From positions 1,550,001 to 1,614,000 of the forward strand of contig NZ_CCYK01000007.1 in NCBI RefSeq assembly GCF_000826105.1: a stretch of DNA of 64,000 bases. Reading direction: 5' to 3'. The notes under the pieces were generated by a model that ran no database searches, was not told the DNA's origin, and saw nothing but the letters and a program-made list of their open reading frames with translations. Shown here piece by piece: positions 26,011 to 34,125 of the stretch (position 1 is its first letter; every line of letters begins with the position of its first letter). Source of the DNA: Pseudomonas massiliensis. GTDB taxonomy: Bacteria; Pseudomonadota; Gammaproteobacteria; Pseudomonadales; Pseudomonadaceae. The translations under genes and the position numbers were made by a program.

Positions 26011-26177
26011 GATGGTTCCTCGTAATACGACGGGGCGCCTGTAACCCGTAATGGGTCCTGGGACTGCCGTACACACTATGACAGCGAAAGAGTTGGAACT
26101 GATGGCCCGCAACGGTAAAGGTTGTGTAAGTTCACTGTGTGAGCGGCGCTACCATTCACTTACTTGATGGATACACA

Positions 26178-26999
26178 ATGGCGATTTTCCCTAACAAGAA
26201 TACCCAGCTTTGCATGTCACTCGCCGCGAGGCCTGGTAACTTCGGTACACGTTTCCATAACTATCTCTACCAGGCGCTGGATCTGGATTACTTCTACAAA
26301 GCCTTCACCACGACGGACCTGCCCGCTGCCATTGCCGGCATACGTGCGCTGGGTGTCAGGGGTTGCGCCGTTTCGATGCCTTTCAAGGAAGCGAGCATTC
26401 CGCTGATCGACGAGATGGACGCTTCAGCGGCGGCGATCGAGTCTATCAATACTATCGTCAACAACGACGGGGCCTTGAAGGCCTACAACACCGATTACAT
26501 CGCCATTCGTCAACTCATCGAGAAACATGGGTTGGACCGGAACCTAAGGCTCGCCCTTCGGGGTAGCGGGGGCATGGGCAAGGCAGTGGCCTGTGCCTTC
26601 CGCGACGCGGGCTTCCGCCACGGTACCCTTATCGCGCGCAATCCGCAGACCGGCCAGCCATTGGCTGAACGTTGCGGTTACCAATGGCGTGCCGACGATG
26701 CCGGCCTGGAGGCGGACCTGCTGGTGAACGTCACGCCCTTGGGCATGGCGGGTGGCCCTGAGGCCGATACCCTGGCGTTCAATCCGGTAGCGATCGAACA
26801 GGCTCAGTGGGTATTCGACGTCGTGGCGCTTCCTCCTCGCACACCCCTGATCCTTGCAGCCGAGGCAGCCGGCAAGTCATGCATCACCGGCCAAGAGGTG
26901 GTAGCGCTCCAGGCCCTGGAACAGTTCGCGCTCTATACCGGCGTGCGGCCCACACCTGAACTTGTAGCCGAAGCGACGGCGTTCGCCGCGGCGGGCTAG
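26178..26999 (+). CDS. Shikimate 5-dehydrogenase-like protein
   Basis: A 273-residue AroE-fold protein. The substrate domain has VSMPFKEASIPLIDEMD, keeping the catalytic Lys of the PFK motif, and YNTDYIAI, keeping the substrate Asp. The nucleotide domain has RGSGGMGKAVACAFRDAGF and LVNVTPLGMAGG. The opening differs from canonical AroE (AARPGNFGTRFHNYLYQ instead of the SKSP signature), so the natural substrate may not be shikimate. The ATG at 26178 is preferred to an upstream GTG. Its stop overlaps the convergent yceH stop by 4 bp. Confidence 0.85.
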   Translation: MAIFPNKNTQLCMSLAARPGNFGTRFHNYLYQALDLDYFYKAFTTTDLPAAIAGIRALGVRGCAVSMPFKEASIPLIDEMDASAAAIESINTIVNNDGALKAYNTDYIAIRQLIEKHGLDRNLRLALRGSGGMGKAVACAFRDAGFRHGTLIARNPQTGQPLAERCGYQWRADDAGLEADLLVNVTPLGMAGGPEADTLAFNPVAIEQAQWVFDVVALPPRTPLILAAEAAGKSCITGQEVVALQALEQFALYTGVRPTPELVAEATAFAAAG

Positions 27000-27640
27000 T
27001 CCTCGCTCGGGGCTTCCGACAGTCGGGCGAGTCGCTCCTCCAGCGCAGCGACTCGTGCCTCTAGCATCGCCAGTCGATCGCCGTCCGTGCTATCTGCCCC
27101 AACGGGGGCGAAAGCCGGTTCGGCAGCTTCCGCAGGGCCGACCCAGCCGTGGCTATAACGACCTTCACGTTGACCAGGACGGCGCGGCAGCGCCTGTGCA
27201 TAGCCCCGCCCGACCAGCCGCTCGAGTTGATGATGCACCTGTTCCGCATCGTCGAAGGCATAGAGGCGGCTGCTGCGGGTAAAAAGGTCGGCCAGGGTTT
27301 GAGCGCCTCTGAGGAACAACAGGCTGAGCAGGGCGACCTGCGCCGGGACCAGCTCCAAAGCCTTGTCCAGGCGATGTTCCCAGCGATCGGCGCGGCTACC
27401 CATGACCAGGCGTACCAGCCCTGTCGCTTCGAGGATTCGCAGGCGCTGGCCCAGGTCGGCGGGCGCCAACTGCATCAGCGGCTCGCGGCTGGTTTTCTGA
27501 TTGCACGCCAGCACCAGGGCGTTCAATGTCAGTGGGTAGCTTTCCGGGCTGGCGGCCTGCTTCTCGACCAGGCACCCCAGAATACGAATGTCTATCGGGT
27601 TCAGGTCTGGTCGTTGCGGCTCGAGAGGGTCGTCGGTCAT
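26996..27640 (-). CDS. yceH: YceH family protein (DUF480)
   Basis: A 214-residue protein of the UPF0502/YceH family. The N-terminal LNPIDIRILGCLVEKQAASPESYPLTLNALVLACNQKTSREP is the family signature. Two winged-helix-like units follow and a C-terminal coiled segment (LAMLEARVAALEERLARL). The molecular role is unknown. It follows nhaR on the same strand. In this sequence the gap is distorted by a 188-bp near-duplication; the undistorted gap would be about 35 bp, indicating an nhaR-yceH operon. Confidence 0.9.
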   Translation of the reverse strand: MTDDPLEPQRPDLNPIDIRILGCLVEKQAASPESYPLTLNALVLACNQKTSREPLMQLAPADLGQRLRILEATGLVRLVMGSRADRWEHRLDKALELVPAQVALLSLLFLRGAQTLADLFTRSSRLYAFDDAEQVHHQLERLVGRGYAQALPRRPGQREGRYSHGWVGPAEAAEPAFAPVGADSTDGDRLAMLEARVAALEERLARLSEAPSED

Positions 27641-28010
27641 GGTCAGGGTTCTTTTTGAAAGAGGCGGGGAGGCTGTCAGGGTGCGTCTGGGTAATGGGAA
27701 AAACCCCCTCCGGGGGGTTCGGGAAACGCCCCCGTACCGGGGGGGTTGAACCCTTTTTCCCCGGGAAAGGGGGAAAAAGATTCGGTCACGGCCTCGGGTA
27801 CCCCCAGCAGGGGGGGGTGGGGGTTGATGGTAGGGTTTTTTTTAAAAGGGGGGGGGTGGGTTGTCGGGTTGCGTCTGGAAAAGGGAACAACCCCTCGGGG
27901 GCGGTTTCGGTAACCGCCACTGTACCGGGATGATTGACCCTTCTATCCACGGAAATGGCGAAAAAGGATTCGGTCACGGCATCGGTTACCCCGAGCAGGC
28001 GCACCTGGCC
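27635..28010. repeat. 188-bp smeared tandem duplication, probable assembly artefact
   Basis: Two ungapped copies, about 27635-27822 and 27823-28010, align at a constant offset of 188 bp with no insertion or deletion. Anchors: GCGTCTGG at 27683 and 27871, GTACCG at 27734 and 27922, ATTCGGTCACGGC near 27780 and 27968, AGCAG at 27806 and 27994. The left copy is clean on its left side and degrades rightward into runs of G, C and T; the right copy is clean on its right and degrades leftward. Most differences make a base equal to its neighbour. That mirror-image decay fits two low-quality sequence ends joined without merging, not natural divergence. Confidence 0.85.
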
Positions 28011-28775
28011 CTGCGCCACCAGATCATCGGCGATGACCCGTGGCGCTACAAACACGCCACTGCCGGCCAGGCCAAAAGCCTGCATCAGGGCACTGTCGTC
28101 GAATTCCCCAACGATTCGGCAAGCAACCCTGGCGTCTTCCAGCCAGCGCAGCAGCCGCCCGCGGACTACGCTTTGCGGTCCTGGAATGAGCATGGGCGCG
28201 CCGTTCAGGCACATCGGAAATGCACCGGCGCAGGCCGTGGCCAGCGACTCGGTAGCGAAGAAAGCGATCCCGCACTCGCCAAGCTTGATGGCGCGGCTCG
28301 TGATGTCCAACTGGGCAGGGACCGGGCTGTCGGAGATCACCAGGTCTAGACGCTGAATGGCCAGGTCGGCCAGCAAACGCTCCAGTTTGTCTTCCCGGCA
28401 ATTGAGCCGCAGCGGCGGTGCGTTGAGCTGCATCGTGGGAGCGAGCAGGCGATAGACAATGGACTTGGGCACGACATCGGCCACGCCAACTCGGAAAGGC
28501 ATGGGTTGCTGACCTGGCTCGGAGCGGATCATCGCTTCCAGGGCCGCGCCCGCCTCGAACATCGGTTCGGCGTACGCCAATACTCGCCGCCCCGCCTCGG
28601 AAAGCTCAAGATGCCGCCCTACCCGTTGAAACAGGCGCATGCCCAGGCCCTGCTCGAGCAGCGCAAGCTGACCGCTGATGGTTGGAGCGGTCAGGTTCAA
28701 TTGTTCGCAGGCCCGAGCAATGCTGCCGGTACGGGCAACCATCCAGAAGTAATGCAGCTGACGATAATTGAGCAT
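27786..28775 (-). CDS. nhaR: NhaR-type LysR regulator (3' end spuriously extended)
   Basis: A LysR protein of the NhaR type. The helix-turn-helix has ARACEQLNLTAPTISGQLALLEQGL and the N-terminal MLNYRQLHYFWMVARTGS is typical of NhaR, an activator responding to Na+ in E. coli. As written the frame has 329 residues, but the last 26 (from RQPTPP) are Pro/Thr junk read through the smeared duplication. The clean left copy has TGA at 27676-27678 where the degraded copy reads CGA at 27864-27866, so the true protein is most likely 303 residues, ending PDAP. Divergent from terC. Confidence 0.88.
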   Translation of the reverse strand: MLNYRQLHYFWMVARTGSIARACEQLNLTAPTISGQLALLEQGLGMRLFQRVGRHLELSEAGRRVLAYAEPMFEAGAALEAMIRSEPGQQPMPFRVGVADVVPKSIVYRLLAPTMQLNAPPLRLNCREDKLERLLADLAIQRLDLVISDSPVPAQLDITSRAIKLGECGIAFFATESLATACAGAFPMCLNGAPMLIPGPQSVVRGRLLRWLEDARVACRIVGEFDDSALMQAFGLAGSGVFVAPRVIADDLVAQGQVRLLGVTDAVTESFFAISVDRRVNHPGTVAVTETAPEGLFPFPDATRQPTPPLLKKTLPSTPTPPCWGYPRP

Positions 28776-28883
28776 GGGAGAACTATTAGGAAAATCCGAA
28801 CGAATGGGCTTGGAAATACGAATTTTCTAGAAGTATAAGGCGGTCTACACTTAAGGCCATATCTTTTGAATTGGAGCGCCAAG
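28776..28883. promoter_or_regulatory. nhaR-terC divergent control region
   Basis: The 108-bp gap between nhaR and terC is AT-rich compared with its surroundings. It contains an imperfect inverted pair, GGAAAATCCGA on the left and ACGAATTTTCT on the right, about 20 bp apart. A LysR-type protein normally binds such a dyad in the shared promoter region. No manganese-responsive (yybP-ykoY-like) leader fits into the short stretch before terC. Confidence 0.4.
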
Positions 28884-29627
28884 ATGGAGTATTTGCTGGA
28901 ACTGGCCACAAGCCCCGCCGCCTGGGCTGCATTGGCTACGCTGATTGCCATGGAAGTGGTACTGGGTATCGACAACCTGATTTTCATCTCTATCCTGACC
29001 AACAAGCTGCCGGTCGAACATCAGACCAAGGCACGGCGATTGGGTATCGGCATGGCACTGATCCTGCGCCTCGCCTTGCTGAGTACCGTGGCCTTCATCG
29101 TCACGCTGACCCAGCCTGTCTTCGAGATTGCCGGTCACGGCTTTTCGTGGAAGGACGTGATCCTCATCGCGGGTGGGCTGTTCCTCTTGTGGAAAGCCAC
29201 CACCGAGATTCACCACAGCGTGGACCCGGTGGCCCAGGCGGACGACAAGGCCAGTGCCAAGGTGACCATGGGCCTTGCCGCGGCCATAGGCCAGATCCTC
29301 CTGCTCGATCTGGTCTTCTCGGTCGACAGCATCATTACGGCCGTAGGTATGACCCAGCACTTGCCGATCATGGTCATTGCCGTGGTGGTGGCGGTGTTGG
29401 TGATGCTCTTCGCCTCTGAGCCGCTGGCACGCTTCATTAACGCCAACCCGACGGTAGTCATGCTGGCGCTGGGTTTCCTGATCATGATCGGCATGACCCT
29501 GATTGCCGAAGGCTTCGGCGCCCACGTGCCCAAAGGCTATATCTACACTGCCATGGCGTTCTCGGCGGCGATCGAATGCCTCAATCTCTGGGCTCGGCGC
29601 GCCCGTGGCAAGCGTGCCGTGGAGTAG
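28884..29627 (+). CDS. TerC family integral membrane protein
   Basis: A 247-residue polytopic membrane protein of the TerC/Alx family, associated with manganese export and tellurite or metal stress. Conserved acidic membrane motifs are seen: EVVLGIDNLIFISIL near the N-terminus and LLDLVFSVDSIITAVGM in the middle. About seven hydrophobic segments are visible. The ATG at 28884 follows GGAG at about 8 nt. The divergent NhaR-type gene is its likely regulator. The 3' end faces a small membrane protein gene on the other strand. Confidence 0.9.
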   Translation: MEYLLELATSPAAWAALATLIAMEVVLGIDNLIFISILTNKLPVEHQTKARRLGIGMALILRLALLSTVAFIVTLTQPVFEIAGHGFSWKDVILIAGGLFLLWKATTEIHHSVDPVAQADDKASAKVTMGLAAAIGQILLLDLVFSVDSIITAVGMTQHLPIMVIAVVVAVLVMLFASEPLARFINANPTVVMLALGFLIMIGMTLIAEGFGAHVPKGYIYTAMAFSAAIECLNLWARRARGKRAVE

Positions 29628-29642
29628 AAAACCTCCACGGCC

Positions 29643-29819
29643 TCAATGGGCGTGCGCGGCTCGATGCCGCGTCGGCCCTGGGCGGCGGGCTGTGGGCTGC
29701 TTCGCCACCAGGGTGGGCCCATGATGGCGCCGAGCGATCCGCAGCACGCCCCACAGCATGGCGGCAGCTGCCAGGAGCCACGCCAGTATCATCATCACTA
29801 TCGCCACTGTCAGGCTCAT
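29643..29819 (-). CDS. Small single-span membrane protein (58 residues)
   Basis: A 58-residue protein, MSLTVAIVMMILAWLLAAAA onward, with one strong transmembrane segment (residues 3-27). A basic cytosolic tail follows, rich in Arg, His and Pro and ending RAAHAH. The ribosome binding site is excellent: AAGGAGGT about 5 nt before the ATG at 29819. That site plus the membrane-then-basic layout make it a probable gene. It converges with terC, ending about 15 bp beyond the terC stop. Confidence 0.7.
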   Translation of the reverse strand: MSLTVAIVMMILAWLLAAAAMLWGVLRIARRHHGPTLVAKQPTARRPGPTRHRAAHAH

Positions 29820-30032
29820 CAGGGTACCTCCTTCTCGCTCAACAAACGCAGGCGTTTGTCATAAGAGCAGTCTAGTGGCCACTATGTTTCCTGGCTGTGA
29901 CGAGTGGCACCCGTCTACCCGCCTCGGTACGGCTTTTTCAGGGGCCCGGTTACCTCGATGTACCTGAAGATTCTCACCGCCTATCATGCCGACAATTCGA
30001 AACCATCTCCCGAGACGTTCGAGAGGAACACC

Positions 30033-30710
30033 ATGGCGTCAGAGATATTTAACCGGTACGGCAGAGCACTCCTGGCGATTGCGCTGGCTACCTCCGTGGC
30101 GGGCTGCGCGGACCGCGCGGCTCCCAGAATCAGCGGGCTTCCCGACCGCGTGGAGTTGACTGCCGTGCCGTTCTATCGAGGCGAGGCCGATGCCGGCGCG
30201 CCGACAGCCCTGGCGGCGCTACTGCGTCAGCGAGGAGTGAGTGTGACCCCTGGCATGGTCGCGCCAGCCCTGGGGCTTGAGGCGCAAGGCAACGCGCTAG
30301 GGGAAAGTATCGCCGAGGCTGCTCGACGCTATGGTTTCGTGGTTTACCCCATGGAGGATCAGTTCCAGGCGTTATTGGCCGAGGTGGCGGCAGGTAACCC
30401 GATACTGGTGCGCTACCGAAGCGGTGGGCGGCTCTGGGGCTCGCCACGCTATGCATTGCTGGTGGGCTACGATCGCTTCAAAAGTCTGGTAGTGCTGCGC
30501 TCGGGCGAGCAGCGTCGTGAACCGATGCCGTTCGCGGACTTCATTTCCGCCTGGCGAGAGGATGGCGCCTGGGCAGTACTGGTACAGCCGCCCGGGCAAT
30601 TGCCCGCCCGAGTGAATGAGGCTCGTTGGCGGCAGGCCGCAGCCCGGCTAGGGCAGGCAGGGCAGGAGGACGCTGCCAGGCAGGCCCTGGCAGCGTTGAC
30701 CAGGCGCTAG
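30033..30710 (+). CDS. C39-like lipoprotein lacking catalytic residues
   Basis: A 225-residue lipoprotein. The signal ends in the lipobox SVAGCAD. The rest follows the PA2778-like C39 peptidase-like fold: a segment matching the catalytic helix, the ILVRYRSGGRLWGSPRYALLVGYD strands and a C-terminal helical tail. The helix reads AGAPTALAALL where active relatives have Q-C-G-P-A-A-L-A, so the nucleophile Cys is absent. Arg stands where the catalytic His precedes YALLVGYD. Apart from the lipobox I see no Cys. It is thus likely a pseudo-peptidase with a binding role. The ATG at 30033 follows GAGGAA. Confidence 0.8.
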   Translation: MASEIFNRYGRALLAIALATSVAGCADRAAPRISGLPDRVELTAVPFYRGEADAGAPTALAALLRQRGVSVTPGMVAPALGLEAQGNALGESIAEAARRYGFVVYPMEDQFQALLAEVAAGNPILVRYRSGGRLWGSPRYALLVGYDRFKSLVVLRSGEQRREPMPFADFISAWREDGAWAVLVQPPGQLPARVNEARWRQAAARLGQAGQEDAARQALAALTRR

Positions 30711-30757
30711 CCCGGCGCAGGCGGTGAAGCCATCCTCGGCGACACCGCTGCACAGCG

Positions 30758-32041
30758 TCAGACGCCCAGCTTGTCACGCAGGCTGTAGTACCAGGCGCCG
30801 AGGGCTGAGAGCGGTACCCGCAGGGCATGCCCGCCCGGGAAAGGGTAGTGCGGCAGCGCGGCGAAGGCATCGAAGCGCTCGGCCTGGCCGCGGAGCGCCT
30901 CGGCCAGCACCTTGCCGGCCAGGTGCGTGTAGGTCACGCCGTGGCCGCTGCAACCTTGCGAATAGTAGATGCTGTCGCCAATACGCCCGACCTGAGGCAG
31001 GCGGGACAGCGTCAGCAAGAAGTTGCCGGTCCAGGCGAAGTCGATCTTCACGTTCTTCAGCTGAGGGAAGGCCCTGAGCATCTTCGGCCGGATAATGGCC
31101 TCGATATTGGCCGGGTCGCGCGCGCCGTAGACCACGCCACCACCGAAGATCAGGCGCTTGTCCCTGGTCAGGCGGTAGTAGTCGAGCAGGTAGTTGCAGT
31201 CTTCCACGCAATAGTCCTGGGGCAGCAGGCTGTGCGCGAGTTCGTCGTCCAAGGGTTCGGTGGTGACCACTTGGGTCCCGCAAGGCATGGACTTGGCGCT
31301 CAATTCTGGAACGAGATTGCCCAGGTAGGCGTTGCCGGCCACGATCACGAACTTGGCTTTGACCTGGCCGTGCGGGGTATGCACCACCGGGTTCGGGCCT
31401 CGGTCGATTCGCGTGGCCGGGGTTTGCTCGAAGATGCGTCCGCCGAGGGATTCCACGGCCGCCGCTTCGCCAAGCGCCAGGTTGAGCGGGTGGATATGCC
31501 CACCACTCATGTCCAGCATGCCGCCAACGTATTGATCGCAAGCTACCACTTCGCGAATACGCCGCTGGTCCATCAATTCAAGCTGGGTATGGCCGTAGCG
31601 CTCCCACAAACGCTTCTGTGACTCCAGATGGCCCATCTGCTTGCTGGTAAGCGCGGCGAAGACACCGCCGTCCTTGAGATCGCAGTCAATGTTATAGCGC
31701 GCGACGCGTTCGCGGATGATGCGACCGCCCTCGAAGGCCATGGCGCCCAGCAGCTCTGCCTGGCGCTTGCCAACGGTTCGCTCGATCACATCGATGTCGC
31801 GACTGTAGCTGTTGACGATCTGCCCGCCATTGCGACCCGAAGCCCCGAAGCCCACCTTGGCGGCTTCGACAACGACTACCCTGAAGCCTTGTTCGAGCAG
31901 ATGCAGGGCGCTGGACAGGCCGGTGTAGCCAGCCCCCACGACGCATACGTCGGTTTCGAGAGTTTCCTGCAAGACTGGGCGAGCTGGGGCGGCATTGGCC
32001 GACGCGGCATAATAGGAAGGTGGGTAAGCGGTGTTCGCCAT
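30758..32041 (-). CDS. FAD-dependent gamma-glutamylputrescine-type oxidase (PuuB/PauB family)
   Basis: A 427-residue DAO-family flavoprotein. The FAD motif CVVGAGYTGLSSALHLLEQGF lies at about residues 33-53. It is followed by GFGASGRNGGQIVNSY, which is diagnostic for PuuB/PauB enzymes that oxidise gamma-glutamyl polyamines. The C-terminal GRIGDSIYYSQGCSGHGVTYTHLAGK also matches. It would act in the cytosol in polyamine catabolism. Several paralogues usually occur in Pseudomonas, so the exact substrate is open. It converges with the C39-like gene and is upstream of tRNA-Val on the other strand. Confidence 0.88.
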   Translation of the reverse strand: MANTAYPPSYYAASANAAPARPVLQETLETDVCVVGAGYTGLSSALHLLEQGFRVVVVEAAKVGFGASGRNGGQIVNSYSRDIDVIERTVGKRQAELLGAMAFEGGRIIRERVARYNIDCDLKDGGVFAALTSKQMGHLESQKRLWERYGHTQLELMDQRRIREVVACDQYVGGMLDMSGGHIHPLNLALGEAAAVESLGGRIFEQTPATRIDRGPNPVVHTPHGQVKAKFVIVAGNAYLGNLVPELSAKSMPCGTQVVTTEPLDDELAHSLLPQDYCVEDCNYLLDYYRLTRDKRLIFGGGVVYGARDPANIEAIIRPKMLRAFPQLKNVKIDFAWTGNFLLTLSRLPQVGRIGDSIYYSQGCSGHGVTYTHLAGKVLAEALRGQAERFDAFAALPHYPFPGGHALRVPLSALGAWYYSLRDKLGV

Positions 32042-32189
32042 TTCAGCAACCTTTTGTTTAATATTCTTGACGACGGCGTGAATGCTACCCCAATTTACTC
32101 ATCACCGCCAGCGGCGACATTCGGAGGCTGCTGCGTTGGCAGTGATAGGAGATTTTACCGGGATTTCAGAAGGTTACGGAAATATTGGC

Positions 32190-32217
32190 TTGACAGGAGC
32201 GTACGCTTCAGTAGAAT
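32190..32217 (+). promoter_or_regulatory. Sigma-70 promoter of tRNA-Val
   Basis: TTGACA at 32190-32195 and TAGAAT at 32212-32217 are separated by 16 bp, close to consensus. Transcription would begin near 32224, a few bases before the tRNA. Confidence 0.75.
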
Positions 32218-32230
32218 GCGCATCCACAGC

Positions 32231-32307
32231 AGGCACATAGCTCAGTTGGTTAGAGCACCACCTTGACATGGTGGGGGTCGTTGGTTCGAGTCCAATTGTG
32301 CCTACCA
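32231..32307 (+). tRNA. tRNA-Val (GAC)
   Basis: A 77-base cloverleaf. The acceptor stem is AGGCACA pairing with TTGTGCCT minus wobble, and CCA is encoded at the end. The anticodon stem is CCACC/GGTGG with loop TTGACAT, anticodon GAC. The T arm contains GGTTCGAGTCC. It reads GUC and GUU valine codons. Promoter upstream and terminator downstream are both visible. Confidence 0.97.
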
Positions 32308-32325
32308 TATCTGCCGTCCGGCATG

Positions 32326-32355
32326 AAAAGGGCGATCCGTAAGGGTCGCCCTTTT
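32326..32355 (+). terminator. Rho-independent terminator after tRNA-Val
   Basis: Inverted repeat AAAAGGGCGA and TCGCCCTTTT with a 10-base loop, ending in T residues, starts 18 bases after the tRNA. Confidence 0.85.
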
Positions 32356-32459
32356 CGTTTGGAGTTATTTCCTCCAAGAGTAAGAAAAGTCGCCCCAGCT
32401 GGCGGGTGCAGCCAGCGAAAGCACGGGGGCATCTGCCGAATCGGCAGCTCCGCTGAGTC

Positions 32460-32747
32460 CTACAATTCGTTGAGCGTTCGATAGTCTTCCCAGGGCATTC
32501 CCAAGGCTTCGGCAACCTGCCGGTGCACAGCCTCTCTCATTTGGGCCAATTCTTCAGGACCGCTTGCGGTCAACTCAAGGGTGTATTCCCAAGGCTCAAG
32601 GCCTTGCGCTTCAGCTTCGTCCTCGAATGCCCAGGCCACTTGCTGCTGGCGTTCGTGGGCAGCCAGCGGGCCTATTTCTTCAGCAAGCTCCGGGTGGGCG
32701 GCCAGGAAGCGGTCATAGGCAAGTTGTTGTTGTGCATCGTTGAGCAT
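32460..32747 (-). CDS. Small acidic protein, DUF6388-like
   Basis: A 95-residue acidic cytosolic protein (MLNDAQQQLAYDRFLAAHPE to DYRTLNEL), rich in Glu, Ala and Gln and probably all-helical. It resembles the small DUF6388-type proteins common in Pseudomonas, function unknown. The ATG at 32747 begins the conserved part; longer upstream readings run across the promoter of the divergent gene. No strong Shine-Dalgarno is visible. Confidence 0.7.
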   Translation of the reverse strand: MLNDAQQQLAYDRFLAAHPELAEEIGPLAAHERQQQVAWAFEDEAEAQGLEPWEYTLELTASGPEELAQMREAVHRQVAEALGMPWEDYRTLNEL

Positions 32748-32859
32748 TGGGGTTCGGGCCGTGAATGAAGAGTGGGAGGCATGATGCCACAGCCCGAGTT
32801 CGAGGCCGAGAGTCGTCGGCGGTGTTAGAATGCCGGTCTCGAACGATGGAGACGATGGT

Positions 32860-33423
32860 GTGCGTAAAGTATTGACGGTAGCTGTAGTTCTGGCTCTGGC
32901 AGGGTGTGGAAGCGCGCCGGAGGAGGGCAACAAAGCTGTGGCTGCCCAGCTGGAAAATCCAGCCTCGGCGAAATTCACCAATGTGCGTACCACGTCCAAT
33001 GGCAATGTCTGCGGACAGGTGAAGAGCAAGGATGCGGCGGGCAACTACGGCGGCTATCAAAGCTATGTGGCGATCAAGACCGACAACGGATATCAGGCGG
33101 TCATCGATCGCGATGGCACCAATATCGTAGTGCGCGCCGCTTGTGGCGCACCCCTGGCACAAAGCGAAGGCGCCGCCGCCACGGCTGCCGAGGCCGCTCA
33201 TGGTTGGGACGTGGTCATCGCCGACAACGGCCGGGGCGCGGTCACTGACATGATGTCGCGCCTCGTCGAGCATGGGTTCGTGGCCAGCGTCGCCAACCAG
33301 GATGGCAAGCCACGGATCTACCTCGGCCCCTTCGTTAATCGGGCCGAGGCCGAGGCCACGCGTGAAAAGTTGATGGCCAGCCAGGGTATCGAGTCTGGCG
33401 TAGAGCCGCACCCGGCCCCTTGA
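32860..33423 (+). CDS. SPOR-domain lipoprotein
   Basis: A 187-residue lipoprotein. The GTG start at 32860 has GGAG 8 nt upstream and gives a clean signal with lipobox LALAGCGSA. The middle has two cysteines (NVCGQVKSK and RAACGAP). The C-terminal domain, about residues 115-180 (GWDVVIADNGRG, then IYLGPFVNRAEAEATREKL), is a SPOR domain, which binds denuded peptidoglycan glycans at the division septum. This suggests septal envelope localisation. It converges with endA with no gap. Confidence 0.82.
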   Translation: MRKVLTVAVVLALAGCGSAPEEGNKAVAAQLENPASAKFTNVRTTSNGNVCGQVKSKDAAGNYGGYQSYVAIKTDNGYQAVIDRDGTNIVVRAACGAPLAQSEGAAATAAEAAHGWDVVIADNGRGAVTDMMSRLVEHGFVASVANQDGKPRIYLGPFVNRAEAEATREKLMASQGIESGVEPHPAP

Positions 33424-34125
33424 TCAGCCGCACGCCTTGAGGTCAACGGGCCCGACGAATTCATTGCCGTGGCCCATGACACACGCTACCCGTTGATTGC
33501 GTTGTCGCTCCCAGGCCTGGACAGGATACGTCTTGTTCCAGGCTTGATAGAGCTGTGCGTCCTGGCGTGACAGCTTCAGATGGTAGCGTTTGCTCATATA
33601 GAAGTAGGTTCGGGCGATCATCCCCCGGATGGTCGGCCGCGGCATGACCTTGCGGGCCTTGAAATCCACCTGGGTAAGGCAACTGCCGTATTGGCCGGAG
33701 CGCTCCGGCAGCCAGCCGAAGCTGAAGTTGTTACGGTCGCCGTTGACTTCACCAATGCTCGGGACCAGGTTGTGCAGGTCGGCCTCGGCCTGCTGGTAGC
33801 GCTTATCGTTGCGGGCGCAGTTCTTGCGGCCTCCGTGCTGCCAGCACTGCAACTGATGGCCGATCTGCCAGGCCGGTACGATATGCTCCCATTCGATGCG
33901 CGACGCCCGGGCAGTGTTCTTGCGGGGCACATAACCGCAGCCCTTGAGGTCTACCTTGTTTCCGCTGTATTTACAGCCGCAATAGAACTCCGTGGACTGA
34001 GGCGCATACAGCCGCCATCCCGCTTTCTTCGCCTCTGCGAATGTTCTGGGGGCGTCCGCCTGCGCCGGGAGCGCCAAGGCCAGGCAAAGGGCTGCAAGGC
34101 TTATCATTGCACCGCGTTCAATCAT
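33424..34125 (-). CDS. endA: Endonuclease I (periplasmic DNase)
   Basis: A 233-residue secreted endonuclease of the EndA/Dns family. The signal peptide is MISLAALCLALALPAQADA. Catalytic-region motifs include RIEWEHIVPAWQIGHQLQCW with the His of the beta-beta-alpha-metal fold, LHNLVPSIGEVNGDRNNFSF, and several paired cysteines (YCGCKYSG, KGCGYV) for disulfides. It cuts double-stranded DNA in the periplasm or outside. The ATG at 34125 overlaps the end of the DUF1654 gene, so translation is coupled and it shares the LexA-boxed promoter. An ATG at 34107 is an alternative start. Confidence 0.9.
   Translation of the reverse strand: MIERGAMISLAALCLALALPAQADAPRTFAEAKKAGWRLYAPQSTEFYCGCKYSGNKVDLKGCGYVPRKNTARASRIEWEHIVPAWQIGHQLQCWQHGGRKNCARNDKRYQQAEADLHNLVPSIGEVNGDRNNFSFGWLPERSGQYGSCLTQVDFKARKVMPRPTIRGMIARTYFYMSKRYHLKLSRQDAQLYQAWNKTYPVQAWERQRNQRVACVMGHGNEFVGPVDLKACG

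Noticed and set aside
27526..27933. Gly-rich plus-strand frame over the nhaR-yceH junction
   Set aside because: It exists only because of the homopolymer-smeared duplication and overlaps yceH.
28776..28883. Manganese riboswitch before terC
   Set aside because: terC-type genes often have one, but the 108-bp gap is too short and lacks the expected conserved structure.
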